Virus record (IMG/VR): IMGVR_UViG_3300025647_000144
Location: 1-33,525 of that record
Direction: 5' to 3' (one strand)
DNA length: 33,525 nt
Origin: a virus
This document shows positions 24,718 through 32,334 of this stretch, piece after piece. The first letter of the stretch is position 1. Each line of letters opens with the position of its first letter. The notes under the pieces are model-generated. The model saw only the letters and a list, made by a program, of their open reading frames with translations, was not told where the DNA came from and searched no databases. A program made the translations under genes and the position numbers.

Positions 24718-27578
24718 ACTGTCCGCAGCTGGCCCAGCGTCATCGCCTCCGGCCGATCATCTTCATTCTCCAAGAGAGTGCGGAGCCGGTCGTGGGCGAT
24801 GTTGATCCCCAGCACATAGGTCTGTGGTAGCCTGAGCTCTGGGATGCCGCGACCGAGGATGGCCTTCTTGGAAGCCGGCGTTGCGTCGATGCTGTCCGCC
24901 ACGAGGGTGTCACCGAACTTCTTCCAGTCCCCGCCCCGGCTCGCCATCCACTTGCGCAGGTGCGCCCTGTCGAGTAGCAAGATGCCGCGGTCGTTCTTGG
25001 CGTTGATGGTCTTGCGGTAGAGGTCGAAGCGCACGCGCACCTCCGCCCGTGGCAGCCTGAGTGCGTCGTAGATGGGCAGGTCACTGCCATCCACGTGTGA
25101 CACGATGACCGTCGCCGCCCGCATCTCGTTGAGGTACTCGCCGAGCAGATCGAACTCGTCGGTCTTGGATGCGCTGATGCTGCGCCGGGTCATGCCTGCC
25201 TGCGCCAGTGCGTAGTCCGTGGCAGGGACATAGTCGTAGTCGACCCACCCACGCTCCTTGGCAACCTTGTTCATCAGGTCAGCCAGCACGATCATGACCT
25301 CCCAGTACCGCTCCTCACCGCTGAACCCGACCTTGTACTTCTTCTCGAAGGCAACCATGTGGTCGGCGATCATCTTCTCAATCGCAGCCGCGCCCAGCTC
25401 CACTAGCCACTGCAGGATCAGCAGCCCGACGTGGCCATAATTGCGGGTCACTGTATCGTAGAACTTGCGCCCTACATCGGTGCTCTTGGTGAAGATGTCC
25501 GCGCTCTCCAGCGAGAGCTCCAGCATCCGCGCCATTTGCGCGTCAGTCTCGAAGGTCGCCGCCAGCAGCTTGCCGCCCATGGGGCGGTTGGTTGAGAGGG
25601 TCACGGGCGCCGCCCATGTCCGTGGGTCACGCTCCTCGACGCGGGCGTTGAGGCGGCTCTTGTCCCGGCCCTGTGTCACGCCATAGATGAAGTCGCCGAC
25701 CTCCTTGTCGGGCATCATGGTCGTCTCGTCGATGGTCATGGGGAGGTTGTTGTAGAACGACAGCCGGGTGAACAGGGCGTTCTGTGTGTACTTGGACTGG
25801 AAGTGCAGCTCGACAGGGTTGCCCCACACTGACTGCATCGCCAGCTGGGCCAGTGACTTGCCGCTGCCCGTCGGACCGTAGAGCGAGAGCACCCCGCCCT
25901 TGAGGCCGGTGAAATTGTAGAGCGGGGCCGACATGGACACACCCATGGCGAAGATGTGCGCGTTGAGCCCGGCCAGCTCCATCAGCTTGGTGACCTTGAG
26001 CCACTTCTCATGGCTGCCCTTGGTGCCATACATCCCCGTGCTGACGCGCTGGACCGCCGAGGAGAGGACCACGTCCTCCACCACAACCTGCCCCGCCTCA
26101 TCCTTGCGGACCTGTTTATCCCCGATCACGAACAGGGCGTCCTCGTCCTTCCACCCGAGCGAGGTGTAGAGGTTGGTGGTGGTCCGAAGTTTCCGGAGCT
26201 CATCCATATACGCACGCAGCATGTACTGAAACCTTTCGGTCAGACCTTTGAACGGGAGTACGATCCCTTGGTCAGCGATGGCAGTAGGGAACTCCCGGTT
26301 CCCGTCGGCGAGGTAGGCTTGGCGGAACTTGATCTCCTGCCACCCTTTGTGCGGCCGCTTCCAGTGGAACCGGACCACCTCGTAACCCAGAGCCTCGTCC
26401 TTGCCGTAGCTCACAGGGTACAGGTCGAAGGGTACGACCTCGATGTCAGTGTCGTCGATGGTCTGGGCGAGGCCGCCGGCCTTGGTGCGCTTGAACCCTT
26501 GGGGCAGCGGCACCTCATTGGCGACGACGTCGATGACGTCCGCAGCAGGACCCTCGGCCTCAGCCATCTTGCGGCCGATCTGGCAGGGCGTGGTGATCTT
26601 GCCAGCATAGGGGCACTTGCTGCATCCAGCGGAGCGCAGGTCCTTGAACTTGGCACAGGTGGTCGGGCCCGTCGCCCGGCCGCGCCACTGCTCGATCTTC
26701 AGGACGGTCTTGGAGTAGTCGTAGCCCGGGTGCTGGTCTGACCACGCAACGGCGGTGCCCTCCGGGTCATCGCAGAAGGCGGCGATCCCGAGCAGTGCGT
26801 ACCAGAAGGGCTCCTCCACATCGGTCTGGTTGTTCGCTGCCCATCGCACCTGCGCGCATCCACCAATTATGTTCCCTGCAACAGCGGGCTCGTACTCCGT
26901 GCCGGACCCAAGCGACGCCGTGATGCTGGACACAGGCTTGGCCTGAGCGGTGAACCCGCGCTTGACGGGGGCCCTGTGCATGAACTGGGCCAGTGCTGCC
27001 CGCATACCGCCGGGGGTGTTGTCCGGCGCGTCCTTGATGAGCGCGACCTCGGCCCCGTTCTTTGGGTTGTGAGTGCCCACAGGGCGCAGCACACGGGCGC
27101 TGTCAGCTGTGACGGCCGCGTCGATCTGGAAGTCGTGGTGCTTGGCGCACTCCTTGAGTGCATCAGCCAGAGGCTGCCAGTCCGCAGGTGCAAGCGCCTC
27201 GGTCAGTGGCCAGTACACGTGCAGACCACGGCCCGAGTTCACGATCATGGGGGCGGGTAGGCCGCTGGCCTTGAGGAATACTTTGAGGGCTTTGGCGCCC
27301 TCGCGCTGGTCGACGAAGGGTTTGTCCTCACCGCAGTCGATGTCGATGAACAGGGACTTGGTGAGTTCGACGTTGATCTGCTTGCGGTTCCCCGCCTCAA
27401 CGAACGAGGACATTGCGTAGTAGACGTTGCCACCTGCGATGTCGATCCTGATGACGGCATTGGCCAGCGCGTCTATGGTCTCGTATGATTTCTGCGCACG
27501 TCTGTCTGGGTTTATGACTGTGGCGACGTAGTAACCGGTGTCGGGCAGCACCCGACTGAAGAACTCTGTTGTGTCCAT
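24714..27578 (-). CDS. Primase-helicase (AEP-type primase fused to AAA+/SF3-like helicase)
   Basis: A 954-aa protein. The N-terminal domain has the three motifs of archaeo-eukaryotic (PrimPol-type) primases: FIDIDCGED near residues 75-82 (catalytic acids), NSGRGLHVYWPL near 114-125, and RVLRPVGTHN near 163-172. A cysteine group (C-x10-C-x2-C-x9-C around 306-330, in TTCAKF / GCSKCPYAG / PCQIG) may hold a metal or Fe-S cluster. The C-terminal half is an ATPase with Walker A GPTGSGKS near 566-573 and Walker B MTIDETTMM near 613-621. It would make primers and unwind DNA for the polymerase encoded upstream. The start follows an AGGGTAGGGA purine stretch and a hairpin; the end overlaps the convergent giant gene by CTAG. 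Confidence 0.8.
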   Translation of the reverse strand: MDTTEFFSRVLPDTGYYVATVINPDRRAQKSYETIDALANAVIRIDIAGGNVYYAMSSFVEAGNRKQINVELTKSLFIDIDCGEDKPFVDQREGAKALKVFLKASGLPAPMIVNSGRGLHVYWPLTEALAPADWQPLADALKECAKHHDFQIDAAVTADSARVLRPVGTHNPKNGAEVALIKDAPDNTPGGMRAALAQFMHRAPVKRGFTAQAKPVSSITASLGSGTEYEPAVAGNIIGGCAQVRWAANNQTDVEEPFWYALLGIAAFCDDPEGTAVAWSDQHPGYDYSKTVLKIEQWRGRATGPTTCAKFKDLRSAGCSKCPYAGKITTPCQIGRKMAEAEGPAADVIDVVANEVPLPQGFKRTKAGGLAQTIDDTDIEVVPFDLYPVSYGKDEALGYEVVRFHWKRPHKGWQEIKFRQAYLADGNREFPTAIADQGIVLPFKGLTERFQYMLRAYMDELRKLRTTTNLYTSLGWKDEDALFVIGDKQVRKDEAGQVVVEDVVLSSAVQRVSTGMYGTKGSHEKWLKVTKLMELAGLNAHIFAMGVSMSAPLYNFTGLKGGVLSLYGPTGSGKSLAQLAMQSVWGNPVELHFQSKYTQNALFTRLSFYNNLPMTIDETTMMPDKEVGDFIYGVTQGRDKSRLNARVEERDPRTWAAPVTLSTNRPMGGKLLAATFETDAQMARMLELSLESADIFTKSTDVGRKFYDTVTRNYGHVGLLILQWLVELGAAAIEKMIADHMVAFEKKYKVGFSGEERYWEVMIVLADLMNKVAKERGWVDYDYVPATDYALAQAGMTRRSISASKTDEFDLLGEYLNEMRAATVIVSHVDGSDLPIYDALRLPRAEVRVRFDLYRKTINAKNDRGILLLDRAHLRKWMASRGGDWKKFGDTLVADSIDATPASKKAILGRGIPELRLPQTYVLGINIAHDRLRTLLENEDDRPEAMTLGQLRTV

Positions 27579-27599
27579 TTCCCTACCCTGCTCGGTTGA

Positions 27600-27619
27600 A
27601 TGGGGGCCCGAGCCCCCAT
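27600..27619 (-). promoter_or_regulatory. Intergenic hairpin between HTH gene and primase-helicase
   Basis: ATGGGGGC and GCCCCCAT form a perfect 8-bp stem with a four-base loop in the 43-base gap between the two genes, one of the longest gaps in the block. On the minus strand it is followed by TCAACC rather than a T run, so it is a weak or Rho-aided terminator, an attenuator or an RNA processing site. It sits about 22 bases before the primase-helicase ATG. Confidence 0.5.
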
Positions 27620-27621
27620 CC

Positions 27622-27912
27622 CTATACTACCCGGATCAGTTTTTGTAGCTCGATGAGCCGGTCGTCCTGATCCATAGCCACGACAGCGGGTGTCGGCCAC
27701 GCGTGTTCCACCATAACACGCAGCAGGTCTTTCAAGATAGCCCGCGTCTTGGTGACGTTTCGCTCAGCTGGGCGCCCGACGCTTCGCCAGTTGTAGTAGG
27801 TTACTCGGGACACCCCGAGTAACCGTGCCATCTGGGTATTCGTCAGAAGCATGTGCCTACGGAGCGCGTCGATCTTCTCGAACGTGACCCCCTTAGGCTC
27901 AGTCGTCTGCAT
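27622..27912 (-). CDS. Small HTH DNA-binding protein
   Basis: A 96-aa protein. Residues about 13-50 form a helix-turn-helix of the Cro/XRE or bacteriophage-CII-like sort: LRRHMLLTNTQMARLLGVS then RVTYYNWRSVGRP. The pattern T-x-x-Q-x-A-x-L-L-G-V-S is characteristic. It could regulate the minus-strand block or the switch to late genes, or act in replication initiation; no operator was identified. Start ATG 27912 lies inside the end of the ssDNA-binding-like gene (14-base overlap). A hairpin follows its stop. Confidence 0.7.
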   Translation of the reverse strand: MQTTEPKGVTFEKIDALRRHMLLTNTQMARLLGVSRVTYYNWRSVGRPAERNVTKTRAILKDLLRVMVEHAWPTPAVVAMDQDDRLIELQKLIRVV

Positions 27913-28900
27913 CCATGTCCTCCATCAGGGATGCGATCTCGTCTGCCAGAGACGATGGCGCCTTCTCGACCTTGGGCGCTGCAGCCTTGGCGGCGGGCTT
28001 GGCGGCAGGCTTCGGCTTGGGTGCCGGAGCTTCTGCCTTCTCCACCGCAGCGGGGGCCGCCTTGGCACCGAACCCACGCTTGGGCGCGGGCGCTTCTTCC
28101 GGCTCCGGCTCCGGCTCTGGTGCAGGCGCAACCTTGGCAGCTGGCTTGGCGGCAGCCTTCGGCTTGGGTGCCGGGGCTTCCTCCTCGGCAGCGGCGGCGA
28201 CCTTTTCGCCCGTGATCTCCATCACCTTGTCCGATCCGAACAGCTCCTCGACTGCGGCATACTCGTCCGCCTCAAGGAAGCCGCCGAACTTGAACGCGAG
28301 CTTGGGGAAGCTGGCATCGGTGTCGAAAGTCACGACGGTCTTGACCGCCTCAACCGGGATGCCACGAACCGACAGCTCCTTCTGGTAGGACGCCAGACCC
28401 TTGAGGGCAGCAGGCGTGATCTGCAGCAGGTACACCGGCCCGGTCGGATCGTTCGAGGCGACGACAGCCAGACGCTTCTGGTCTGCGCAGGCCTTGATCT
28501 GCTGACCCATCGGCGTGATCTTGGAACCCCAAGCGTTCATGGGGCAGCCGGCGCAAGCGTCGTTCTGTGGGTCGGTGCTGTCAGCGGCAGGCCGCACGCC
28601 GTCCAAGGAGTAGCAGTCGGGCGAACTGGGCTCGGCGTCGGGGGTCCACTGCTTTGCGTAGTACGTCTTCGACAGACGGGCGTTGGCGCCCACGACGACA
28701 ACCGACAGCTTGGTGTCTTCGAGCACGGTCTCGGTGCCGCCTTCGACGATGCGGAAGCGCGAGCCCTTGATGGAGATGCGCGGGTACTCTGCGCCGCCTG
28801 CCAGCCCACCGGCCAGCGCGGCCGACAGAGCAGAGGGTTGGCCTACCAGACGTGCGAGGTGGGCCGGGATTTGGATATTGGTCGGTACGATGTTGCTCAT
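27899..28900 (-). CDS. Putative ssDNA-binding protein with acidic C-terminal tail
   Basis: A 333-aa protein with a strong GAGAGGAAA site before ATG 28900. Residues 1-215 are a beta-rich domain with a cysteine cluster (DCYSLDGVRP, then DACAGCPMNAWGS and IKACADQ) that may bind zinc. A long Ala/Pro/Lys/Glu-rich linker (about 220-315) leads to an acidic end (LADEIASLMEDMDADD). Ordered domain, flexible linker and acidic tail are the hallmarks of phage single-strand DNA-binding proteins such as T7 gp2.5, and the neighbours are replication genes. Direct homology to a named SSB cannot be claimed by eye. It overlaps the HTH gene by 14 bases. Confidence 0.6.
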   Translation of the reverse strand: MSNIVPTNIQIPAHLARLVGQPSALSAALAGGLAGGAEYPRISIKGSRFRIVEGGTETVLEDTKLSVVVVGANARLSKTYYAKQWTPDAEPSSPDCYSLDGVRPAADSTDPQNDACAGCPMNAWGSKITPMGQQIKACADQKRLAVVASNDPTGPVYLLQITPAALKGLASYQKELSVRGIPVEAVKTVVTFDTDASFPKLAFKFGGFLEADEYAAVEELFGSDKVMEITGEKVAAAAEEEAPAPKPKAAAKPAAKVAPAPEPEPEPEEAPAPKRGFGAKAAPAAVEKAEAPAPKPKPAAKPAAKAAAPKVEKAPSSLADEIASLMEDMDADD

Positions 28901-28914
28901 GGTTTCCTCTCGGG

Positions 28915-29157
28915 TTAGCGGGCAGACGCAACGAAGGCACGGACATTGGCGTCCTTGGCTTCGAGCAGTTTGCGGAGTGCGACAGTGCGCTCCGGGTTGC
29001 GCGGTGTGGTGTCGATGATCTGACGGGCCACATCACAGAACGGTCTGGACCGGGATTGCAGCACATCCGGCAGATGTGCGTAGTGGAAGAACTGCAGGAC
29101 GTGATCCTGCTCGATCTCCTCCTCGGTGAACTCCTGCGGAGATGGGTGAAGTGTCAT
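28915..29157 (-). CDS. Acb2/Tad1-hairpin-like small protein (possible cyclic-nucleotide sponge)
   Basis: An 80-aa helical protein with GAGAGGGAA before ATG 29157. The pattern F-x-Y-x-x-L-P (FFHYAHLP, 23-30), then A-R-x-I near 44-47, TPRNPERTVALRKLLEAKDA (51-70) and VRAFV matches my memory of the Acb2/Tad1 hairpin family, in which F-x-Y-H-x-P and E-x-x-x-A-L-x-x-L-x-x-A are conserved. Acb2 proteins of phages form hexamers that trap cyclic di- and trinucleotides and so block CBASS and Thoeris immunity. The assignment rests on pattern only; binding residues are not verified. It sits in an early/replication block, where anti-defence genes are plausible. Confidence 0.5.
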   Translation of the reverse strand: MTLHPSPQEFTEEEIEQDHVLQFFHYAHLPDVLQSRSRPFCDVARQIIDTTPRNPERTVALRKLLEAKDANVRAFVASAR

Positions 29158-29184
29158 GGTGTTCCCTCTCTGAGCTTAGGTTAT

Positions 29185-29583
29185 TCAGTCTTCGGTCGAC
29201 GCCTTGCGGACGTTGATCCCGATCTTGCTGCCGTAGGTGATGCCCGGCGGGACGTCGCCAGTCTCATCCATGTGTGCCCGGACCGCGGTCTTGGACACAC
29301 GCTTCTCCAGCATGTCGAACGCATCGTTCTCCTTGATGAACGTGAGCACAGCATCCCAGTCAGCGACGTTGGCGAAGTCCGTGGTGGTCACGAACGCAGT
29401 GCCAGCGGTGGTCTTGAAGGACGTCACGCCGTCCTCGTCCGCCTTCTGCATCAGCCACGACTCCAGCTTCGTCATCTTGGCCTTGAGCTCGGCGACCCTG
29501 TCCTTGGTCTCGTTCTCTACCGCCTCCTTCTTCCTCCGAAGTTTGAGGTACGTCTCCACCACCTGCTCAACTGTGAAGCTCAT
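29185..29583 (-). CDS. Conserved phage protein of unknown function in replication block
   Basis: A 132-aa protein starting at ATG 29583, whose first bases overlap the upstream stop (ATGA). The N-terminal half is a coiled coil (YLKLRRKKEAVENETKDRVAEL, in two turns, then KAKMTKLESWLMQKADEDG). The second half (TSFKTTAGTAFVTTTDFANV, DWDAVLTFIKENDAFDMLE, KRVSKTAVRAHMD, VPPGI) is a pattern I have seen in hypothetical proteins in many phage replication modules. Its function is not known; an upstream reading to 29676 would overlap the next gene and is not preferred. Confidence 0.65.
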   Translation of the reverse strand: MSFTVEQVVETYLKLRRKKEAVENETKDRVAELKAKMTKLESWLMQKADEDGVTSFKTTAGTAFVTTTDFANVADWDAVLTFIKENDAFDMLEKRVSKTAVRAHMDETGDVPPGITYGSKIGINVRKASTED

Positions 29584-29807
29584 TCCAGCCTCCATACCCG
29601 GACGCCAGTCTGGCCGTCCTTCTCTGCCTTGGACGTCACGAACCGGCCGCCATAGCGCTTGCCCGCCCGCTTGCACAGCGCGGACATCTGCGTGGTATCC
29701 TTGTTGGCGACGAAGAAGCTGTCACCCAGCTCCAACTGGTCGAACGGATACTTCCACCGCACGTTCTTCTGCGGCAGTGGTACATCCTTCTCGATAACAA
29801 AGCTCAT
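29580..29807 (-). CDS. Small conserved phage protein, function unknown
   Basis: A 75-aa protein from ATG 29807, 1 base after the SNF2 helicase stop. The sequence (WKYPFDQLELGDSFFV then RAGKRYGGRFVTSK and GVRVWRL) resembles small hypothetical proteins found in many phage genomes, with a beta-rich fold and a C-terminal VRVWR strand. It is co-translated with the next gene through an ATGA overlap. No motif gives a function. Confidence 0.6.
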   Translation of the reverse strand: MSFVIEKDVPLPQKNVRWKYPFDQLELGDSFFVANKDTTQMSALCKRAGKRYGGRFVTSKAEKDGQTGVRVWRLE

Positions 29808-29808
29808 C

Positions 29809-31356
29809 TCAGTCCTTTCCCATCTGGGCTATCAGGTCCAGCAGCACACCCTGTAGCTTCTGCTTATTCTGCAGTCGCTCATAGATGCGGTGCTCTACCT
29901 CGGTTGCTTCTATGTGTACGACGTTCGACACGTGCCTCTTGCCTATGCGTTCGACGCGGCCGTTCGCCTGAACATACTGTTCGTTACTGGTTATAGGTCC
30001 GTACCATACAACAGTTGACGCTGCTGTCAAGGTCAATCCATGCGCCATTGTTGCAGGATGTGCAATAAGGATGCGTGGGTCACGGGCGTTCTGAAAGTTG
30101 TGGAAGATGTCGTTGCGCTTGGCTGAGGACACCTCGCCGTTGACGACAGCCACAGTCCAGTGCTTGGACAGCTCGCGCTCCAGCATGCGCAGGGTGCCTG
30201 TCAGCGGGACGAACAGGATGACCTTCTCCCCCGCCTCCTCGATGACCTCCTTGACCGCGTTGATGCGTGGCGCGCAGTCCAGCTCCAGCCTCTCGCCGTG
30301 CTCGCCGTAGGCCACGCCAAGCGCGATCTGAATGAGCTTCTGCGCCTTGACTGCCTCGTTGACCGCCGTGATCGTGCCGCCCGCTACCTCGGTGACCAGC
30401 TGCTTGACCATCTGCTTGTAGTGCTTGGCCTGCTCTGCGGTCATCTCCACCTTGCGGGTCTGGATGACGGTGTCCGGCAGGTCCAGACAGTCCTCTCGGG
30501 TGAAGCGGATGGATGGCTGGAGCACGTGCTTCACAATGTCCACGCTGTCCGGGCGCGGGACGAACTTCCACTGGCCGATCTTGGTCATGACCTGCTCTCT
30601 GAAACCTGTGTAGCTCTTGGACATGTGCGGGCTGTTGACCAGCTTGGCCAGCGCCCATGCGTCAGTCGGCTCGTTGGGGGTAGGCGTGCCGGTCATCAGC
30701 CACAGGTTCAGGTCGGGCTGCACCTGCAGCCATCGGTAGAACTGCTTGAACCGCCGGGTCGACGGGTTCCTGTAGACTGCTGCCTCGTCGATGATGACGA
30801 GGTCGAACTTGTCCAACGCCTCCTTGGCGATGATCGGAAAGCCGTCGTGGTTGATGATGTAGAAGTCGGCCTCGGTGTTCAGCATCTTGATGCGCCGCTT
30901 GGCGTCGCCATAGAGGGTCACCGACTTGCGGTGAAAGAACTCCTTGAATACAGCGTCGCCCCACACCCGCTCCAGCGTGGACAGCGGGGATAGGATCAGC
31001 ACCTTCTTGATGATGCCGGCGTTCATCAGGTAGTCGGCCGCCCACAGAGCGCTGACTGTTTTGCCTGTACCGATCGAGTTCAGCACAAGGCAGCGCTTGT
31101 GCAGAGTAAGGAAGTCGGCCGTGGATTTCTGGTGGTCGTAGGGCGTGAACTGCCCGGGCCAGTCGTACTGGTAGCCGATGGGCGATGGCGGGTTGAACCC
31201 CAGCTCCTTGAGGCGCTGCATCTCGCGCACGCGATGCGGGACCACGACGATGCTGGGGTCAGACGGCAGCTGCCGCGACTTGGGTATGCACTCTAGGACC
31301 CTGTGTGGGTCATTCAGTTTGAGGGCCACGGCCCTCGCGGACTCGACGACAAGCAT
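29809..31356 (-). CDS. SNF2/DEAD-type superfamily 2 helicase
   Basis: A 515-aa protein with all main SF2 motifs: the Q-like YDHQKSTADFL before motif I, Walker A SIGTGKT near residues 93-99, motif Ia VLILSPLSTLERVW, motif II IIDEAA near 186-191, motif III LMTGTPTPN, and the second RecA domain with ILIAHPATMAHGLTL (motif V) and QANGRVERIGK (motif VI, near 457-467). The order and spacing are those of SNF2-family translocases used by phages for DNA remodelling, recombination or replication. Its start overlaps the VRR-NUC gene by 47 bases, so the two proteins may be coupled. Confidence 0.85.
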   Translation of the reverse strand: MLVVESARAVALKLNDPHRVLECIPKSRQLPSDPSIVVVPHRVREMQRLKELGFNPPSPIGYQYDWPGQFTPYDHQKSTADFLTLHKRCLVLNSIGTGKTVSALWAADYLMNAGIIKKVLILSPLSTLERVWGDAVFKEFFHRKSVTLYGDAKRRIKMLNTEADFYIINHDGFPIIAKEALDKFDLVIIDEAAVYRNPSTRRFKQFYRWLQVQPDLNLWLMTGTPTPNEPTDAWALAKLVNSPHMSKSYTGFREQVMTKIGQWKFVPRPDSVDIVKHVLQPSIRFTREDCLDLPDTVIQTRKVEMTAEQAKHYKQMVKQLVTEVAGGTITAVNEAVKAQKLIQIALGVAYGEHGERLELDCAPRINAVKEVIEEAGEKVILFVPLTGTLRMLERELSKHWTVAVVNGEVSSAKRNDIFHNFQNARDPRILIAHPATMAHGLTLTAASTVVWYGPITSNEQYVQANGRVERIGKRHVSNVVHIEATEVEHRIYERLQNKQKLQGVLLDLIAQMGKD

Positions 31357-31639
31357 GTATCCATTCCCTTACCTGCTCAATCGTGGCCTTGTCATAGACC
31401 ACGAAACACTTCCCACCCGCTGCCTCAATGTCTGCCATGCACTTGATCTGCAGTGCCGTAGGCTTCTTAGTGGCGTCAGCTTTACACTCGATACCCACGA
31501 ACAAGCCTTCCACAACCGCAACTCGGTCTGGAATACCTGCACTACCAAATGGTCCGGCCTGCGGGGGGTAAAACCACACCCGCTCAGCCTTCATCATCTT
31601 GTCGAGCGCTGTCTTGATACGCCCCTCTGGAGTAGCCAT
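31310..31639 (-). CDS. VRR-NUC domain nuclease
   Basis: A 109-aa protein built as a stand-alone VRR-NUC fold: E5 near the N-terminus, then GSAGIPDRVAVVEGLFVGIE and CKADATKKPTALQ, giving the PD...ExK core (D in GIPDR, E-x-K in IECKA) and the conserved Q of TALQ. These small PD-(D/E)XK enzymes act on branched or gapped DNA; in phages they are usually paired with an SNF2 helicase, exactly as here (47-base overlap). ATG 31639 is chosen because the family begins at TPEGRIK. Confidence 0.85.
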   Translation of the reverse strand: MATPEGRIKTALDKMMKAERVWFYPPQAGPFGSAGIPDRVAVVEGLFVGIECKADATKKPTALQIKCMADIEAAGGKCFVVYDKATIEQVREWIHACRRVREGRGPQTE

Positions 31640-31662
31640 GGTGTCACCCCTCTACTTTACAG

Positions 31663-32334
31663 TCAAGACGCGAACTCGCAGAAACCTTTACACGGGCAGA
31701 ACTTGCACAGTCCGCTCGGCTTGGCTGGCCAGTTGCCTGTCTCCAGCGACTTCTCCACCCGGTGGATACGAGTGAGCAGCTTGGTCCACATGCCGTCGGC
31801 ATGCTCGCGCTTGTACGTCTCGCGGTCGGTGGCGTTCTCCTTCGTCCACACAAACATGGACGTGACAGCGGTGACCTCCGGGTTGAAGGCGAAGGTTGCA
31901 AGGGCAAACATCTCCAGCTGATCGAAGTCGGGGCGGCGCTTGCCAGTCTTCCAGTCCACCACGATGGCCTTGGCATCGGGCCGGATGATGAGCACGTCCA
32001 GCTTGAACCGCAGCCATGCGTCTGCGTCGAACCAGCCAGTGGGCTGGAGGTCACTGTTCAGGGTGTACTCCTGCTCGATTGTGAGGGTGGCCCCACCCTT
32101 GGCGACGTGCGTTGCCAGCACATCACACAGGGGCTGCAGCGACACTGTCTCTGCGGGCAGCGGGGCGGCGCCCTTGAGCGCATCCTCCAGCTGCTTGTGC
32201 ACCCGCTCGCCATAGACGGTGGCCGCGCCGACGCTGTCCTTGACCTCCTTGGTGATGCGCTGGTGGTAGTACCGCTTGGGACAATTCTCGTACATCTTGA
32301 GGGCGGTGTAGGAGTGGGCGAGTTTGGTGGTCAT
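31663..32334 (-). CDS. Cas4/RecB-like PD-(D/E)XK exonuclease
   Basis: A 223-aa protein. ATG 32334 overlaps the polymerase stop (TGATG). The start SYTALKMYENCPKRYYHQRI has the S-x(5)-Y-x-x-C-P-x-x-Y/F pattern of the RecB/Cas4 group. The catalytic core is RFKLDVLIIRPDAKAIVVDW then KTGKRR: D of LDV, D-W-K of VDWKTG, followed by a Q-x-x-x-Y-like QLEMFAL. The C-terminal cysteines (LCKFCPCKGFCEF) plus the N-terminal C18 suggest a 4Fe-4S cluster. It probably works as an exonuclease in replication or recombination. It is translationally coupled to DNA polymerase; longer readings to 32397 lie within polymerase coding sequence. Confidence 0.8.
   Translation of the reverse strand: MTTKLAHSYTALKMYENCPKRYYHQRITKEVKDSVGAATVYGERVHKQLEDALKGAAPLPAETVSLQPLCDVLATHVAKGGATLTIEQEYTLNSDLQPTGWFDADAWLRFKLDVLIIRPDAKAIVVDWKTGKRRPDFDQLEMFALATFAFNPEVTAVTSMFVWTKENATDRETYKREHADGMWTKLLTRIHRVEKSLETGNWPAKPSGLCKFCPCKGFCEFAS

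Noticed and set aside
25956-26741. Plus-strand 261-aa open frame
   Set aside because: Antisense to the helicase half of the primase-helicase, which has strong motifs; the plus reading has none.
27851-28918. Plus-strand 355-aa open frame
   Set aside because: Antisense to the ssDNA-binding-like gene and part of the HTH gene; Leu/Arg/Gly-rich reading with no recognisable domain or ribosome site.
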